A stretch of DNA of 58,995 nt from Sphingomonadales bacterium (GCA_027489365.1 JAIXZV010000320.1:1-58995), one strand, 5' to 3'; shown: positions 29,308-39,000, numbered from the stretch's first letter. A program made the numbers and translations. Notes: generated by a model not told the origin, from the letters alone.

Positions 29308-30590
29308 CGCCCTCGCCGATCTGGCATCCCTTCACGCAGCATGGTCTGGGCGAACCGATCCCGCGCGTCACCCATGCCGAAGGGGCGGTGCTCTACACCG
29401 ATGACGGGCGGCGGATCGTCGACGGCATCAGCTCGTGGTGGGTGACGACGCACGGGCATTGCCATCCGCGCATCATGGCGGCGATTGCCGCGCAGACGAC
29501 CAAGCTCGACCAGATCATCTTTGCCGGCTGGACGCACGAACCCGCCGAGACGCTCGCGCGCGGGTTGACCGCGATCATGCCGCCAGCGCTCACCCGCGTC
29601 TTCTTCTCGGATTCGGGCTCGACCAGCGTCGAGGTCGCGCTGAAGATGGCGCTCGGCTTCTGGGCCAATCGCGGCAGCCCGCGGCACCGCATCCTGGTGA
29701 TGGAGCATAGCTATCATGGCGACACGATCGGCGCGATGTCGGTCGGTGCGCGCGGCGCGTTCAACGCCAGCTATGCGCCGCTGCTGTTCGACGTCGGCAC
29801 CGTGCCGTTTCCGGTGGCGGGCGGGGAGCAGGCGACGCTCGACGCGCTCGAGCAAGCGTGCCGTGCGGCCCCGGCGGCGCTGATCGTCGAGCCGTTGATC
29901 CTGGGGGCGGGCGGGATGCTGATCTACCCCGCCTGGGTACTCGCCGAGATGCGCGCGATCTGTGCGCGCCACGACGTGCTGTTCATCGCTGACGAAGTGA
30001 TGACCGGTTGGGGCCGCACCGGCACGCTGCTGGCGTGCGAGCAGGCCGGGATCGTGCCTGATATCGTGTGTCTGTCGAAGGGCCTAACCGGCGGTGCGGT
30101 GCCGCTCGCCGTGACGATGGCGAGCGAAGCGATCTTCGAAGCGCATCTGTCGCAGGACCGCGCGCGGATGTTCTTTCACTCCTCCAGTTACACCGCCAAC
30201 CCGATCGCGTGCGCCGCCGCGAACGCGAATCTGGCGATCTGGCGCGAGGAGCCGGTGCTCGATCGGGTTGCGGATCTATCGGCGCGGCAGCGCGACCGTT
30301 TGCCCGTGCTTGCCGCGCTGCCCAGCGTACGCCACGCGCGCCAGATCGGCACGATCACGGCGATCGACTTGGTCGACCCGGCGGGCAGCGGCTATCTCTC
30401 GCACCTGGGGCCGCGCCTGCTCGCGCATTTCCAGGCGCACGATCTGCTCGTCCGGCCGCTCGGGAATACGATCTATCTGATGCCGCCTTATTGTATCGCC
30501 GACGCCGATCTCGATCGCTTGTACGAAAGCATCGCGGACGCGGCCGAAACCTTTGCACCTTCAAAAAAGCGCTATGTATTATCGATATAA
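29304..30590 (+). CDS. bioA: Adenosylmethionine-8-amino-7-oxononanoate aminotransferase
   Basis: BioA aminates 8-amino-7-oxononanoate to diaminopelargonate using S-adenosylmethionine. The 428-residue class III aminotransferase has [48 protein letters not shown] and PLP lysine K259 in [14 protein letters not shown]. The ~11 C-terminal residues ([11 protein letters not shown]) are encoded by lower-GC DNA that forms part of a palindrome (30575-30594) and may be a non-native end. It closes the bioFDA operon. Confidence 0.95.
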   Translation: MTPSPIWHPFTQHGLGEPIPRVTHAEGAVLYTDDGRRIVDGISSWWVTTHGHCHPRIMAAIAAQTTKLDQIIFAGWTHEPAETLARGLTAIMPPALTRVFFSDSGSTSVEVALKMALGFWANRGSPRHRILVMEHSYHGDTIGAMSVGARGAFNASYAPLLFDVGTVPFPVAGGEQATLDALEQACRAAPAALIVEPLILGAGGMLIYPAWVLAEMRAICARHDVLFIADEVMTGWGRTGTLLACEQAGIVPDIVCLSKGLTGGAVPLAVTMASEAIFEAHLSQDRARMFFHSSSYTANPIACAAANANLAIWREEPVLDRVADLSARQRDRLPVLAALPSVRHARQIGTITAIDLVDPAGSGYLSHLGPRLLAHFQAHDLLVRPLGNTIYLMPPYCIADADLDRLYESIADAAETFAPSKKRYVLSI

Positions 30591-30594
30591 TACA
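30575..30594. promoter_or_regulatory. AT-rich inverted repeat, possible operator for the RND pump gene
   Basis: TGTATTATCGATATAATACA has arms TGTATTA and TAATACA separated by 6 bases, and overlaps the bioA stop codon. It stands out from the GC-rich surroundings and lies 134 bases before the RND gene. It resembles the short dyads bound by TetR-, GntR- or PadR-type repressors; no regulator gene is adjacent, so the protein is unknown. Confidence 0.4.
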
Positions 30595-30727
30595 CTATGA
30601 CGGTGAGCGATCTGACAGCCTGGCGAGAATGAGCGATGCGTCCCGTTATAATGTCCCGGACATCCTGGCACCAGCGTGCCGCGTCTCCTGAGCCCGTCCA
30701 TACCCCTGCAGCATCCGCGGTGCGGTC

Positions 30728-33700
30728 ATGAGCTTCCGCAACATCTCGGCCTGGTCGATTCGCAATCCGATCCCGTCGCTTGTGCTGTTCGCGATGCTCA
30801 CCATCGCCGGTATCGTCAGCTTTTCGCGGATGCAGGTGAACGACAATCCCGACATCGACTTCCCGATCGTCATCGTCTCGGTCAGCCAGCCCGGCGCCGC
30901 GCCGAGTGAGCTTGAGAATCAGGTCACGCTCAAGGTCGAAGCCGCGGTGCGCAGCTTGACCGGGATCGACGAGATCAATTCCACGGTGTCCGAAGGCCAG
31001 TCGACCACCGTGATCCAGCTCGCGATCGGCACCCCGATCGACCGCGCGGTCGAGGATGTGCGCGGCGCGGTGCAACAGATCCGCAGCGACTTGCCCGACG
31101 GCATCCTGGAACCGCAGATCGAGCGCGCCAACACGACGGGCAACGATCTCGCAAGCTACGCCGCAATCGCCACCGACATGACGATCGAGGAATTGAGCTG
31201 GTACATCGACAATACGGTGACCAAGGAATTGCTGTCGGTGCCGGGCATGGCGCATGTCGATCGCAACGGCGGGGTCAGTCGCGAAATCCGCGTGATCCTC
31301 GATCCGGTGAAGCTGCAGTCGCAAGGCCTGACCGCGAGTGAGGTCAACCAGCAGCTCCGCCTGGTCAATCTCAATGCGGCGGGTGGGCGCGCGGAGATTG
31401 GCGGGTCGGAACAGGCGGTCCGCGTGCTCGGCAATGCGCGCACCGCGTATGATCTGGGCCAGACGCAGATCTCGCTCGGCGCAGGGCGGACGATCAAGCT
31501 CGCCGACATCGCGCAGATTCGCGATCTGTACGCCGAGCAGCGCTCCGCTTCCGCGCTGAACGGCCGATCGGTGCTGAGCTTCGATTTCCAGCGCGCCAAG
31601 GGCGGGTCCGACGTCAGCGTGTTCCACGCGGCGGAGGAGAAGCTCGCCGCGCTCGAAAAGCGCTACCCGAAGGTGCATTTCCAGCTGATCTTCAACCAGG
31701 TCAAATATACCGAGCTGCAATATCATTCGGCGATCGACACGATGATCGAGGGTGCCGTGCTCGCGGTGATCGTGGTGTTCGTGTTCCTGCGTGATTGGCG
31801 CTCGACCGTCATCTCCGCGCTCGCCATCCCGCTTTCGGCGATCCCGACCTTCTGGTTCATGGATTTGATGGGCTTCACGCTCAACGGGATCAGCCTGCTC
31901 GCACTGAGCCTGGTCGCGGGCGTGCTGGTCGATGATGCGATCGTCGAGATCGAGAATATCGTGCGACACATGCGGATGGGCAAATCCGCCTATCAGGCCG
32001 CGATTGATGCCGCCGACGAGATCGGCCTTGCGGTACTGGCCACCACGATGGCGATCGTCGCGGTGTTCCTGCCGGTCGGGCTGATGCCGGGCCTGTCGGG
32101 GCAATTCTTCAAGAATTTCGGCCTGACCGTCGTGGTCGCGGTGTTGATGAGTCTGGCCGTCGCGCGTCTCATCACGCCGATGATCGCCGCGTACTTCCTG
32201 AAGGCCGAGGGCCATCGCTCGCACGGCGAAGGCCCGATCATGAACGTCTATATGGTGGTGCTGCGCTGGACGCTGCTGCACCGCTGGTCGGCAGTGGTCG
32301 GCGGGATGGGGGCGCTTGCGCTGACCGTGGTGGTGGCCGGCGCATTGCCGATGACCTTCCAGCCCGACCAGGACAGCGATGCCTCGACCGCGACGATCGA
32401 AATGGTGCCGGGCACCACGCTCGCGCAGACGCAAGCGGTGGTCAATCAGGTCGCAGCACTTCTGCAGCGCCAGCCCGACGTGGAGACCACCTATCAGCGT
32501 GCGAGCGTCGGTAATGGCCGCGTGACCGCGATCTTCAAGGCGAAGAAGGCGCAGACCAGTAACGATTTCGAACGTGCGCTGGCGCCACAACTGGCGCAAA
32601 TCGCCGATGCGCGCGTGTCGTTCCGGTCGAACAATGGCGGCAGCAGCGGACGCGATCTGTCGATCACGCTCGCCGGATCGGACCCCGAATTGCTGCGCAC
32701 CACCGCCATCACGCTCGCCGAACAGATGTCGCATTTGCCGAGCGTCACCGCGCCGCGCATCGTCGGCGATCTGCAGCGGCCCGAGATCGTGATCAAGCCG
32801 CACATGGATCTCGCCGCGAGCATGGGGGTGACGACCGCCGCACTGTCGAGCGCGATCCGCGTCGCGACGCTGGGCGACATCGACCAGAACAGCGCGAAAT
32901 TCTCGCTCTCGGATCGTCAGGTCCCGATCCGCGTCGCGCTGGATGAGAGCGCGCGCGCGCGGCTCGCGACGATCCGCAACCTGCCGATCCGCACCACGAG
33001 CGGCGGATCGGTGCCGCTCAGCCTGGTCGCCGATATCAGCTTCGGCGCGGGCGCGACAAAGATCGAACGCGTCGCGCAGCAGCGCAAGGTCACGGTCGGC
33101 GCCGACCGCGCACCCGGCGTGGTCAGCAGCACCGCGATGGACCAGATCAACGCGCTGCCGATCATGAAGAATCTGCCGCTCGGCGTCTCCAAGCTGACGC
33201 TCGGCCAGCAGAAATTCGAAACCGAGATGATCAACAATTTCGTCGTCGCGGTGGTGTCGGGGATCGTGCTCGTGTTCGCGGTGCTGGTGCTGCTCTACCG
33301 CCGTTTCCTCGCGCCGTTCGTCAATCTCGGCTCGCTGATGCTCGCGCCGCTCGGTGGTTTGCTGGCCTTGCTAGTGACGGGCAATCCGATCTCGATGCCG
33401 GTGCTGATCGGGATGCTGATGCTGCTCGGCATCGTCGCCAAGAATTCGATCCTGCTGATCGATTTCGCGCTCGAGGAAATGGCCAAGGGGGTCGATCCGA
33501 CCGCCGCGATCCTCGATGCCGGACACAAGCGCGCGCAGCCGATCGTCATGACGACGGTGGCGATGGTCGCCGGGATGGTGCCGACCGCGCTGTCGCTGAG
33601 CGGCGACGGGGCCTGGCGTGCGCCGATGGGCATCACCGTGATCGGCGGGTTGCTGCTGTCGACCGTGCTGACGCTGGTGATCGTACCGGCGAGCTTCAGC

Positions 33701-33826
33701 CTGGCGATGGGGATCGAGCGCTGGGTCGGGCCGCGGCTCGGGCGGCGGCTGTTGACCTATCGTCCGGGCGACGATGCGCTTCCGGCGCCGGTGATCGACC
33801 ATCCTGCGCTGGGGACGTCGGGCTGA
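30728..33826 (+). CDS. Efflux RND transporter permease (HAE1/AcrB-like)
   Basis: A 1032-residue inner-membrane drug/proton antiporter with two halves of six helices and two large periplasmic loops. It has the proton-relay Asp pair in LVAGVLVDDAIVEIENIVRHM and a partner Lys in LLGIVAKNSILLIDFALEE, plus the start MSFRNISAWSIRNPIPSLVLF. Such pumps work with a periplasmic adaptor and an outer-membrane channel; neither is next to it, since bioA lies upstream and a VTT gene is convergent downstream. The AT-rich palindrome at 30575-30594 may control it. Substrates are unknown. Confidence 0.93.
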   Translation: MSFRNISAWSIRNPIPSLVLFAMLTIAGIVSFSRMQVNDNPDIDFPIVIVSVSQPGAAPSELENQVTLKVEAAVRSLTGIDEINSTVSEGQSTTVIQLAIGTPIDRAVEDVRGAVQQIRSDLPDGILEPQIERANTTGNDLASYAAIATDMTIEELSWYIDNTVTKELLSVPGMAHVDRNGGVSREIRVILDPVKLQSQGLTASEVNQQLRLVNLNAAGGRAEIGGSEQAVRVLGNARTAYDLGQTQISLGAGRTIKLADIAQIRDLYAEQRSASALNGRSVLSFDFQRAKGGSDVSVFHAAEEKLAALEKRYPKVHFQLIFNQVKYTELQYHSAIDTMIEGAVLAVIVVFVFLRDWRSTVISALAIPLSAIPTFWFMDLMGFTLNGISLLALSLVAGVLVDDAIVEIENIVRHMRMGKSAYQAAIDAADEIGLAVLATTMAIVAVFLPVGLMPGLSGQFFKNFGLTVVVAVLMSLAVARLITPMIAAYFLKAEGHRSHGEGPIMNVYMVVLRWTLLHRWSAVVGGMGALALTVVVAGALPMTFQPDQDSDASTATIEMVPGTTLAQTQAVVNQVAALLQRQPDVETTYQRASVGNGRVTAIFKAKKAQTSNDFERALAPQLAQIADARVSFRSNNGGSSGRDLSITLAGSDPELLRTTAITLAEQMSHLPSVTAPRIVGDLQRPEIVIKPHMDLAASMGVTTAALSSAIRVATLGDIDQNSAKFSLSDRQVPIRVALDESARARLATIRNLPIRTTSGGSVPLSLVADISFGAGATKIERVAQQRKVTVGADRAPGVVSSTAMDQINALPIMKNLPLGVSKLTLGQQKFETEMINNFVVAVVSGIVLVFAVLVLLYRRFLAPFVNLGSLMLAPLGGLLALLVTGNPISMPVLIGMLMLLGIVAKNSILLIDFALEEMAKGVDPTAAILDAGHKRAQPIVMTTVAMVAGMVPTALSLSGDGAWRAPMGITVIGGLLLSTVLTLVIVPASFSLAMGIERWVGPRLGRRLLTYRPGDDALPAPVIDHPALGTSG

Positions 33827-33839
33827 GGGGCGGGCTGGG

Positions 33840-34514
33840 CTAGGGCGCTCGATCGCCTCGGCCGGGCTTCGCGCGGAGCAGGCGGTGGGCGATGAGCCAC
33901 GCCAGCGCCGGGGGCAGGAGCGCGGCGGCGATCAGCAGCAGCTCGCTCGACTGCCGCTGCGCCATCGCGCCGAGCGTGGCATAGACCGCCGCGGTCACGG
34001 TGCTGGACAGCAGGATCGACACGAACGAGGCCAGCCACGGCGCGCGCACCGCGCCGAGCGCGATCACCGATGCCTCGCTCAGTACCGGGACCGGTCGCAG
34101 CAGCGCGACGATCCACGGCCCGTGGGCAGCCGCCAGACCGACGTAGCGATCATAATCGCGCTCCCCGATCAGCCGCCGCGCCAGCGGTGCCCCGGCGGTG
34201 CGCATCACGGCGAACATCGCGACTGCGCCGAAGCTTAGCCCTGTCGCTGAAACGATCGTGCCGAGCCACGGACCGAGCACCGACCCGGCTGCGGTCGCGA
34301 CCACGCTCGACGGGATCGGCAGGATGATGTCGGCGGCGAGCAGCACGAAGGCCAGGATCGCGAACCCGGCGATATCCCGGTTGCGCATCGCGGCGATAGT
34401 ATAGGCATCGAACCGCGTGCCCAGCCACAGGAACGGCACGATGACGACCGCGAACAGCAGCGCGATCCCCAGGATCGTTCGCTTGCGCGACGGGCGGTCA
34501 GCGCTCTGTATCAT
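33840..34514 (-). CDS. VTT-domain (DedA/TMEM64-like) membrane protein
   Basis: A 224-residue protein with about six hydrophobic helices and the VTT core DIILPIPSSVVATAAGSVLGPWLGT followed by FGAVAMFAVMRTAGAPLARRL. This family includes DedA and TVP38 scramblase-like proteins thought to move undecaprenyl phosphate or other lipids across the membrane. The closest subfamily is unclear. It converges with the RND gene and is divergent from the M20 peptidase. Confidence 0.8.
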   Translation of the reverse strand: MIQSADRPSRKRTILGIALLFAVVIVPFLWLGTRFDAYTIAAMRNRDIAGFAILAFVLLAADIILPIPSSVVATAAGSVLGPWLGTIVSATGLSFGAVAMFAVMRTAGAPLARRLIGERDYDRYVGLAAAHGPWIVALLRPVPVLSEASVIALGAVRAPWLASFVSILLSSTVTAAVYATLGAMAQRQSSELLLIAAALLPPALAWLIAHRLLRAKPGRGDRAP

Positions 34515-34633
34515 CGCGGGCGAGCATGACGACGATGCCGGGTTCGATCAAGCCGCGGCGGGATCGGCTGACCGATTGCCGCGAGCGTGGCCAACGGTTA
34601 CGCATGGGCGACCGATACCAAATGGAGAGTGCG

Positions 34634-36028
34634 ATGCGAGGCCTGTGGAGCGTTATCATGCTGAGCTGCGGACTTGCCGCACCGGCGCTCGCGCAGCCTG
34701 TCGCAGCTCCCAATGCAGCGGCGGACCAGGCGCTCGATCTCGCCAAGAAGGCGATCGCGCTGCGTTCGGTCCGGGGCCCGGGCAACCAGACGCCGCAGGT
34801 CGCAGCCCTCTACAAATCCGCTTTGGTCGCGGGCGGCTATGCCGACGCCGATGTCGAGATCGTCCCGGTCGATGATACCGCCTATCTGATCGGCACCTGG
34901 CGCGGCAGCGATCCGAAACTGAAGCCGCTCGTGATTTCCGGCCATATGGACGTGGTCGAGGCCAAACCCGCCGATTGGCAGCGCGACCCGTTCACGCCCG
35001 TCGTTGAAAACGGCTATCTGTTCGGCCGCGGCGCGAGCGACATGAAGCTCGACGGGACGACCGCGATTGCCGCGCTCGTCGATCTGCGCCGCACCGGCTA
35101 CAAGCCCAAGCGCACGATCATCATCGAATTTTCGGGCGACGAGGAAACCGCGATGAAGACCTCGGCGCTGATCGCCGAGCGGCTCAAGAATGCGGAGCTT
35201 GTGCTCAACGTCGATGGCGGCGGCGGCGTGCTCGACGAGGCGACGGGCAAGCCCAAATATTGGACGTGGCAGGGGGCGGAGAAGACCTATGCCGATTTCC
35301 GCCTGACCGTCACCAACCCCGGCGGCCATTCCTCCGCGCCGCGCCCGGCCAATGCGATCGTACAATTGTCCAAGGCGCTCGAAAAGATCGGTGCCTATCG
35401 CTTCAAGCCCGAGGTCAGCCCGCTGACGCGCGAGGCGCTGACCAAGGCGGCACCCTATGAAGAGCCCGCGATCGGCGCGGCGATGAAGGCGTTCGTCGCC
35501 AACCCGTCGGATGAAGCCGCGATCGCAACGCTCGTCGCCAATCCCGGCACCGTAGGGCGGATCGGCACAACTTGCGTGCCCACGCTGGTCAGCGGCGGCC
35601 ATGCCGAAAACGCGCTGCCGCAGCGCGCCACCGCCAACATCAATTGCCGCATCTTCCCCGGCCACAAGCCCGCCGACATCATGGCCGAACTGGCGCAGGC
35701 GGTGGGCGATCCGGGTGTTGCGTTCAGCGACGTCACCGAGGGATCGGTTGCGAACGATGCGTCGCCGCTGCGCCCCGATTTCGTGGCAGCCGTGAACCGG
35801 GCGATGGGAACGGTCTATCCCGGCGTGCCGGTGTTCCCGGCGCAATCCTCGGGTGCGAGCGACAGCATGTGGTTCCGCTATCACCACGTGCCGAGCTACG
35901 GCGCGAGCCCGACCTTCAGCAAGGAATCGGAGGATTTCAGCCACGGATTGAACGAGCGTAGCCCGATCAGCAACATCGCGCCGGGCATCCGCTATTATCG
36001 GCTGCTGTTCACCGACCTGTCGAAGTAA
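34634..36028 (+). CDS. Exported M20/M25/M40 family metallopeptidase
   Basis: A 464-residue protein with a signal peptide (MRGLWSVIMLSCGLAAPALA). The dinuclear zinc site can be followed as GHMDVVEA (His, Asp), FGRGASDMKLDG (Asp), EFSGDEETA (catalytic Glu and Glu ligand), VLNVDGGGG and a late His near SYGASP/EDFSHG. Members hydrolyse dipeptides, acyl-amino acids or amino-acid amides; with the export signal it acts in the periplasm. The ATG at 34634 has GGAGAG just upstream. It is followed after 6 bases by the Rieske gene. Confidence 0.9.
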   Translation: MRGLWSVIMLSCGLAAPALAQPVAAPNAAADQALDLAKKAIALRSVRGPGNQTPQVAALYKSALVAGGYADADVEIVPVDDTAYLIGTWRGSDPKLKPLVISGHMDVVEAKPADWQRDPFTPVVENGYLFGRGASDMKLDGTTAIAALVDLRRTGYKPKRTIIIEFSGDEETAMKTSALIAERLKNAELVLNVDGGGGVLDEATGKPKYWTWQGAEKTYADFRLTVTNPGGHSSAPRPANAIVQLSKALEKIGAYRFKPEVSPLTREALTKAAPYEEPAIGAAMKAFVANPSDEAAIATLVANPGTVGRIGTTCVPTLVSGGHAENALPQRATANINCRIFPGHKPADIMAELAQAVGDPGVAFSDVTEGSVANDASPLRPDFVAAVNRAMGTVYPGVPVFPAQSSGASDSMWFRYHHVPSYGASPTFSKESEDFSHGLNERSPISNIAPGIRYYRLLFTDLSK

Positions 36029-36034
36029 GCGCGC

Positions 36035-37183
36035 GTGGCGGACGATCCCGACGCCGACTGGAGCCTGCCCGGCTGGCTCTACACCGACCCCGAATATTTC
36101 GCGGTCGAGACCGAGCGCGTGATCCGACCGTCGTGGCAGATCGTGTGCCACCAGAACGATGTCGCCAATCCGGGGGACTACCACACGCTCGACTATATTG
36201 GCGAGAGCGTCGTGGTGGTGCGCGGCGATGACGGGGTGTTGCGCGCCTTCGCCAATGTCTGCCGCCACCGTGCGATGCGGCTGGTCGAGGGGCCGCAGGG
36301 CTGCGCGAAGAAGCTCGTCTGCCCCTATCACGCCTGGACCTATGAGACCGACGGGCGGCTGTCGGGCGTACCGATGCGGCGCGATTATCCGGCGCTGGAG
36401 CTCGAAAAGAATGGGCTGGTCCCGGTTGACCTCGAACTGTGGCGCGGGTTCGTGTTCGTGCGGCTGGAGGGGGACGGGCCGTCGGTCGCCGAGATGATGG
36501 CGCCGTACGACGCCGAGATCGCGCCGTACCGTTTCGAGGAGATGCGCACGATCAGCCTGGTGCGGCTGCGCGAACGGGCAGTGAACTGGAAGAATGTCGG
36601 CGATAATTATTCCGACAATTTGCATATTCCGGTGGCGCATGACGGGCTCACCCGGCTGTTCGGCAAGAGCTATGCGATCGAGGCGCAGCCGTGGGTCGAC
36701 AAGATGTCGGGGCGGATCGTCGATCGCCCATCGGACAATGTCTGGGAGCGCTTCTACCAGACGCATCTGCCGCACGTGCCGCATCTGCCCGAGGACAATC
36801 AGCGGCTGTGGCTCTATTTCAAGCTGTGGCCCAACATGGCGTTCGATCTCTACGCCGATCAGATCGATTTCATGCAGTGGCTGCCGCTGACGCCGACGAC
36901 GTGCGTGCTGCGCGAAATGGCGTTTGCGCTCCCCGATGACCGGCGGGAGATGAAGCTGGTGCGCTACGCCAATTGGCGGATCAACCGTGTCGTCAATGCC
37001 GAGGACACGTGGCTGATCGAGCGCGTCCAGCGCGGCATGGCGTCGCAGAGCTACACCGCCGGGCCGATCGGCGCGAGCGAGGTATGCCTGCGCAGCTTCG
37101 CGCGCAAAATCCGCGAGCGCATCCCCGAAGCGCGACTCCACCGCGCGCCGGCGGCGGGGTGGAGTCGGAGGGGGGCGACATGA
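36035..37183 (+). CDS. Aromatic-ring-hydroxylating dioxygenase-type Rieske oxygenase, alpha subunit
   Basis: A 382-residue protein with an N-terminal Rieske [2Fe-2S] cluster at C76-x-H78 and C96-x2-H99 (FANVCRHRAM, LVCPYHAWTY) and a C-terminal catalytic domain whose mononuclear-iron ligands are the two histidines in DNYSDNLHIPVAHDGL plus a later acidic residue. The electron-transfer partner is not adjacent. Start GTG at 36035, 6 bases after the peptidase stop. The substrate is unknown; relatives hydroxylate or demethylate aromatic and quaternary-amine compounds. Confidence 0.9.
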   Translation: MADDPDADWSLPGWLYTDPEYFAVETERVIRPSWQIVCHQNDVANPGDYHTLDYIGESVVVVRGDDGVLRAFANVCRHRAMRLVEGPQGCAKKLVCPYHAWTYETDGRLSGVPMRRDYPALELEKNGLVPVDLELWRGFVFVRLEGDGPSVAEMMAPYDAEIAPYRFEEMRTISLVRLRERAVNWKNVGDNYSDNLHIPVAHDGLTRLFGKSYAIEAQPWVDKMSGRIVDRPSDNVWERFYQTHLPHVPHLPEDNQRLWLYFKLWPNMAFDLYADQIDFMQWLPLTPTTCVLREMAFALPDDRREMKLVRYANWRINRVVNAEDTWLIERVQRGMASQSYTAGPIGASEVCLRSFARKIRERIPEARLHRAPAAGWSRRGAT

Positions 37184-37192
37184 GAAAGATCC

Positions 37193-37272
37193 TCCGTTCG
37201 TGTCGAGCGAAGTCGAGACACGGCCACGGGCGCGCATTTCGCGGTTTCTCGACTTCGCTCGAAACGAACGGA
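37193..37272. repeat. Dispersed palindromic repeat, CCGTTCG...CGAACGG family (intergenic copy)
   Basis: The left arm TCCGTTCGTGTCGAGCGAAG pairs with the right arm ending CTTCGCTCGAAACGAACGGA. It fills the gap between the Rieske gene and the flavoprotein gene. The copy inside the DNA ligase gene (54417-54489) is nearly identical in its arms but has a shorter central spacer. Confidence 0.88.
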
Positions 37273-37280
37273 CGCTTTGA

Positions 37281-38876
37281 ATGACCAAACGCTACGACGC
37301 GCTCATCATCGGCGGCGGCCATAACGGCCTGGTCTGCGCCTTCTACCTCGCCCGCGCCGGGCTGAAGGTGCGTGTGCTCGAACGCCGTCATGTCGTCGGC
37401 GGCGCGGCGGTGACCGAGGAGTTCCACCCCGGCTTCCGCAATTCGACCGCCAGCTACACCGTCAGCCTGCTGCGGCCCAAGGTGATCGCCGACATGAAGC
37501 TGCACGATCGCGGCTTTCGCATCATCGAACGCACGATCAGTAATTTCTTCCCCTTCCCCGACACCTATCTGACGCTTGGCGGCGGCACTGCGCGCACGCA
37601 ACAGCAGTTCGCGCGCTTCAGCCAGAAGGATGCCGACACCTATCCCGCGTACGACGCCGCGCTGGAAAAGGTCGCGCAAGTGCTGCGCGATCTGGCACTC
37701 AAGACCCCGCCCAATGTCGGCGGCGGCCTCCGCGCGCTTCTCTCGGGCGCGACGCAAGGCTGGCCGATCGCGAAAATGGAGATCGAGGCGCAGCGCGATC
37801 TGCTCGACGTCTTCACCAAATCCGCACGCGATTTCCTCGATGGCTGGTTCGAGGACGATCACGTCAAATCAGCCTTCGCCTTCGATGCCGTGGTCGGCAA
37901 TTATGCGGGCGTATCGACGCCGGGCAGCGCTTATGTCCTGCTCCACCACGTCTTCGGCGAAGTGAACGGCAAGTTCGGCGCGTGGGGCCATTCGGTCGGC
38001 GGGATGGGCGCAATCACGCAGGCGATGGCGCACGCGTGCCTGGAGGCAGGCGTCGAGATCAGCCTTGAGGCCCCCGTCGCCAAGCTGCTGACCGAGGGCG
38101 GCAAGGTCGCGGGCGTGCGGCTCGAATCGGGCGAGGAGATCGCCGCGAAGATCGTCGCGGCCAATGTCGGCCCTGCCTTGCTGTATCGCCAGATGGTCGA
38201 TGCCGCCGACATGCCCGCCGATTTCAAACGGCGCATCGATAGCTTCAAGACCGGCAGCGGCACCTTCCGCATGAACGTCGCCTTGTCCGAATTGCCTGAT
38301 TTCACGGTGTTTCCGGGCAAGGAAAAGGCCGAGCATCACACCGCGGGCATCATCATCGCACCGGGCATGGATTATATGGACCAGGCGTTCATCGACGCGC
38401 AGCAGTATGGCTGGTCGAAAAAGCCGATCGTCGAGATGAAGCTGCCGACCACCGTCGATGACAGCCTCGCCCCGCCGGGGATGCACATCGCCAGCCTGTT
38501 CTGCCAGCAATTCGACCCCAAGGTCGATTGGGACACGCACCGTGAAGAGGTCGCCGATCTGATCATCGATACCGTCACCGACCATGCCCCCAATTTCAAA
38601 GCTTCGGTGATCGCGCGGCAAATCCATTCGCCGCTCGATCTCGAACGCAAATTCGGGCTGATCGGCGGCGATATTTTCCACGGGACGATGGGGCTCGACC
38701 AGCTCTGGGCGGCGCGGCCGATGCTCGGGCATGGCGATTATCGCGGGCCGATCGCGGGACTCTATATGTGCGGATCGGGCACGCATCCGGGCGGCGGCGT
38801 GACTGGCGCGCCGGGGCATAACGCCGCGCATGAGATTTTGCGGGATCGGAGCGTGTTAGGCCGCTTGTTCGGCTAA
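37281..38876 (+). CDS. FAD-dependent phytoene-desaturase/PYROXD2-like oxidoreductase
   Basis: A 531-residue flavoprotein beginning with the dinucleotide fold YDALIIGGGHNGLVCAFYLAR and the ERRHVVGGAAVTEEFHPGF motif, with a second fold-defining block near VVAANVGPALLYRQM and a C-terminal FAD contact SGTHPGGGVTGAPGHNAAH. This is the CrtI-like branch that includes PYROXD2; it differs from true carotenoid desaturases, and no carotenoid genes are near. Position after the M20 and Rieske genes suggests shared catabolic use, but the substrate is unknown. Confidence 0.85.
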   Translation: MTKRYDALIIGGGHNGLVCAFYLARAGLKVRVLERRHVVGGAAVTEEFHPGFRNSTASYTVSLLRPKVIADMKLHDRGFRIIERTISNFFPFPDTYLTLGGGTARTQQQFARFSQKDADTYPAYDAALEKVAQVLRDLALKTPPNVGGGLRALLSGATQGWPIAKMEIEAQRDLLDVFTKSARDFLDGWFEDDHVKSAFAFDAVVGNYAGVSTPGSAYVLLHHVFGEVNGKFGAWGHSVGGMGAITQAMAHACLEAGVEISLEAPVAKLLTEGGKVAGVRLESGEEIAAKIVAANVGPALLYRQMVDAADMPADFKRRIDSFKTGSGTFRMNVALSELPDFTVFPGKEKAEHHTAGIIIAPGMDYMDQAFIDAQQYGWSKKPIVEMKLPTTVDDSLAPPGMHIASLFCQQFDPKVDWDTHREEVADLIIDTVTDHAPNFKASVIARQIHSPLDLERKFGLIGGDIFHGTMGLDQLWAARPMLGHGDYRGPIAGLYMCGSGTHPGGGVTGAPGHNAAHEILRDRSVLGRLFG

Positions 38877-38906
38877 AACGGTCTGCGCTTGATATAGCAG
38901 ACCCCA

Positions 38907-39000
38907 CCCCGTTCGCCCTGAGCTTGTCGAAGGGCTGCGTGGCACAGGCTCGGCGCTACTTGTGGCACGCTGGGCTTCGACAAGCTCAGCCCGAACGGGG
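38907..39000. repeat. Dispersed palindromic repeat, GAGCTTGTCGAAGGG family
   Basis: The left arm 38907-38934 (CCCCGTTCGCCCTGAGCTTG...) pairs with the right arm 38972-39000 (...CAAGCTCAGCCCGAACGGGG). It sits between the convergent flavoprotein and permease genes and could serve as a bidirectional terminator. Other copies are at 9747-9833 and 55797-55885. Confidence 0.88.

Noticed and set aside
30575..30594. Possible BioR box for biotin control
   Set aside because: The dyad lies downstream of bioA, and its spacing does not match the BioR pattern TTATCTATAA.
34598..37288. An 896-codon minus-strand open frame opposite the M20 and Rieske genes
   Set aside because: It is antisense to two well-supported genes and has no recognisable domains.
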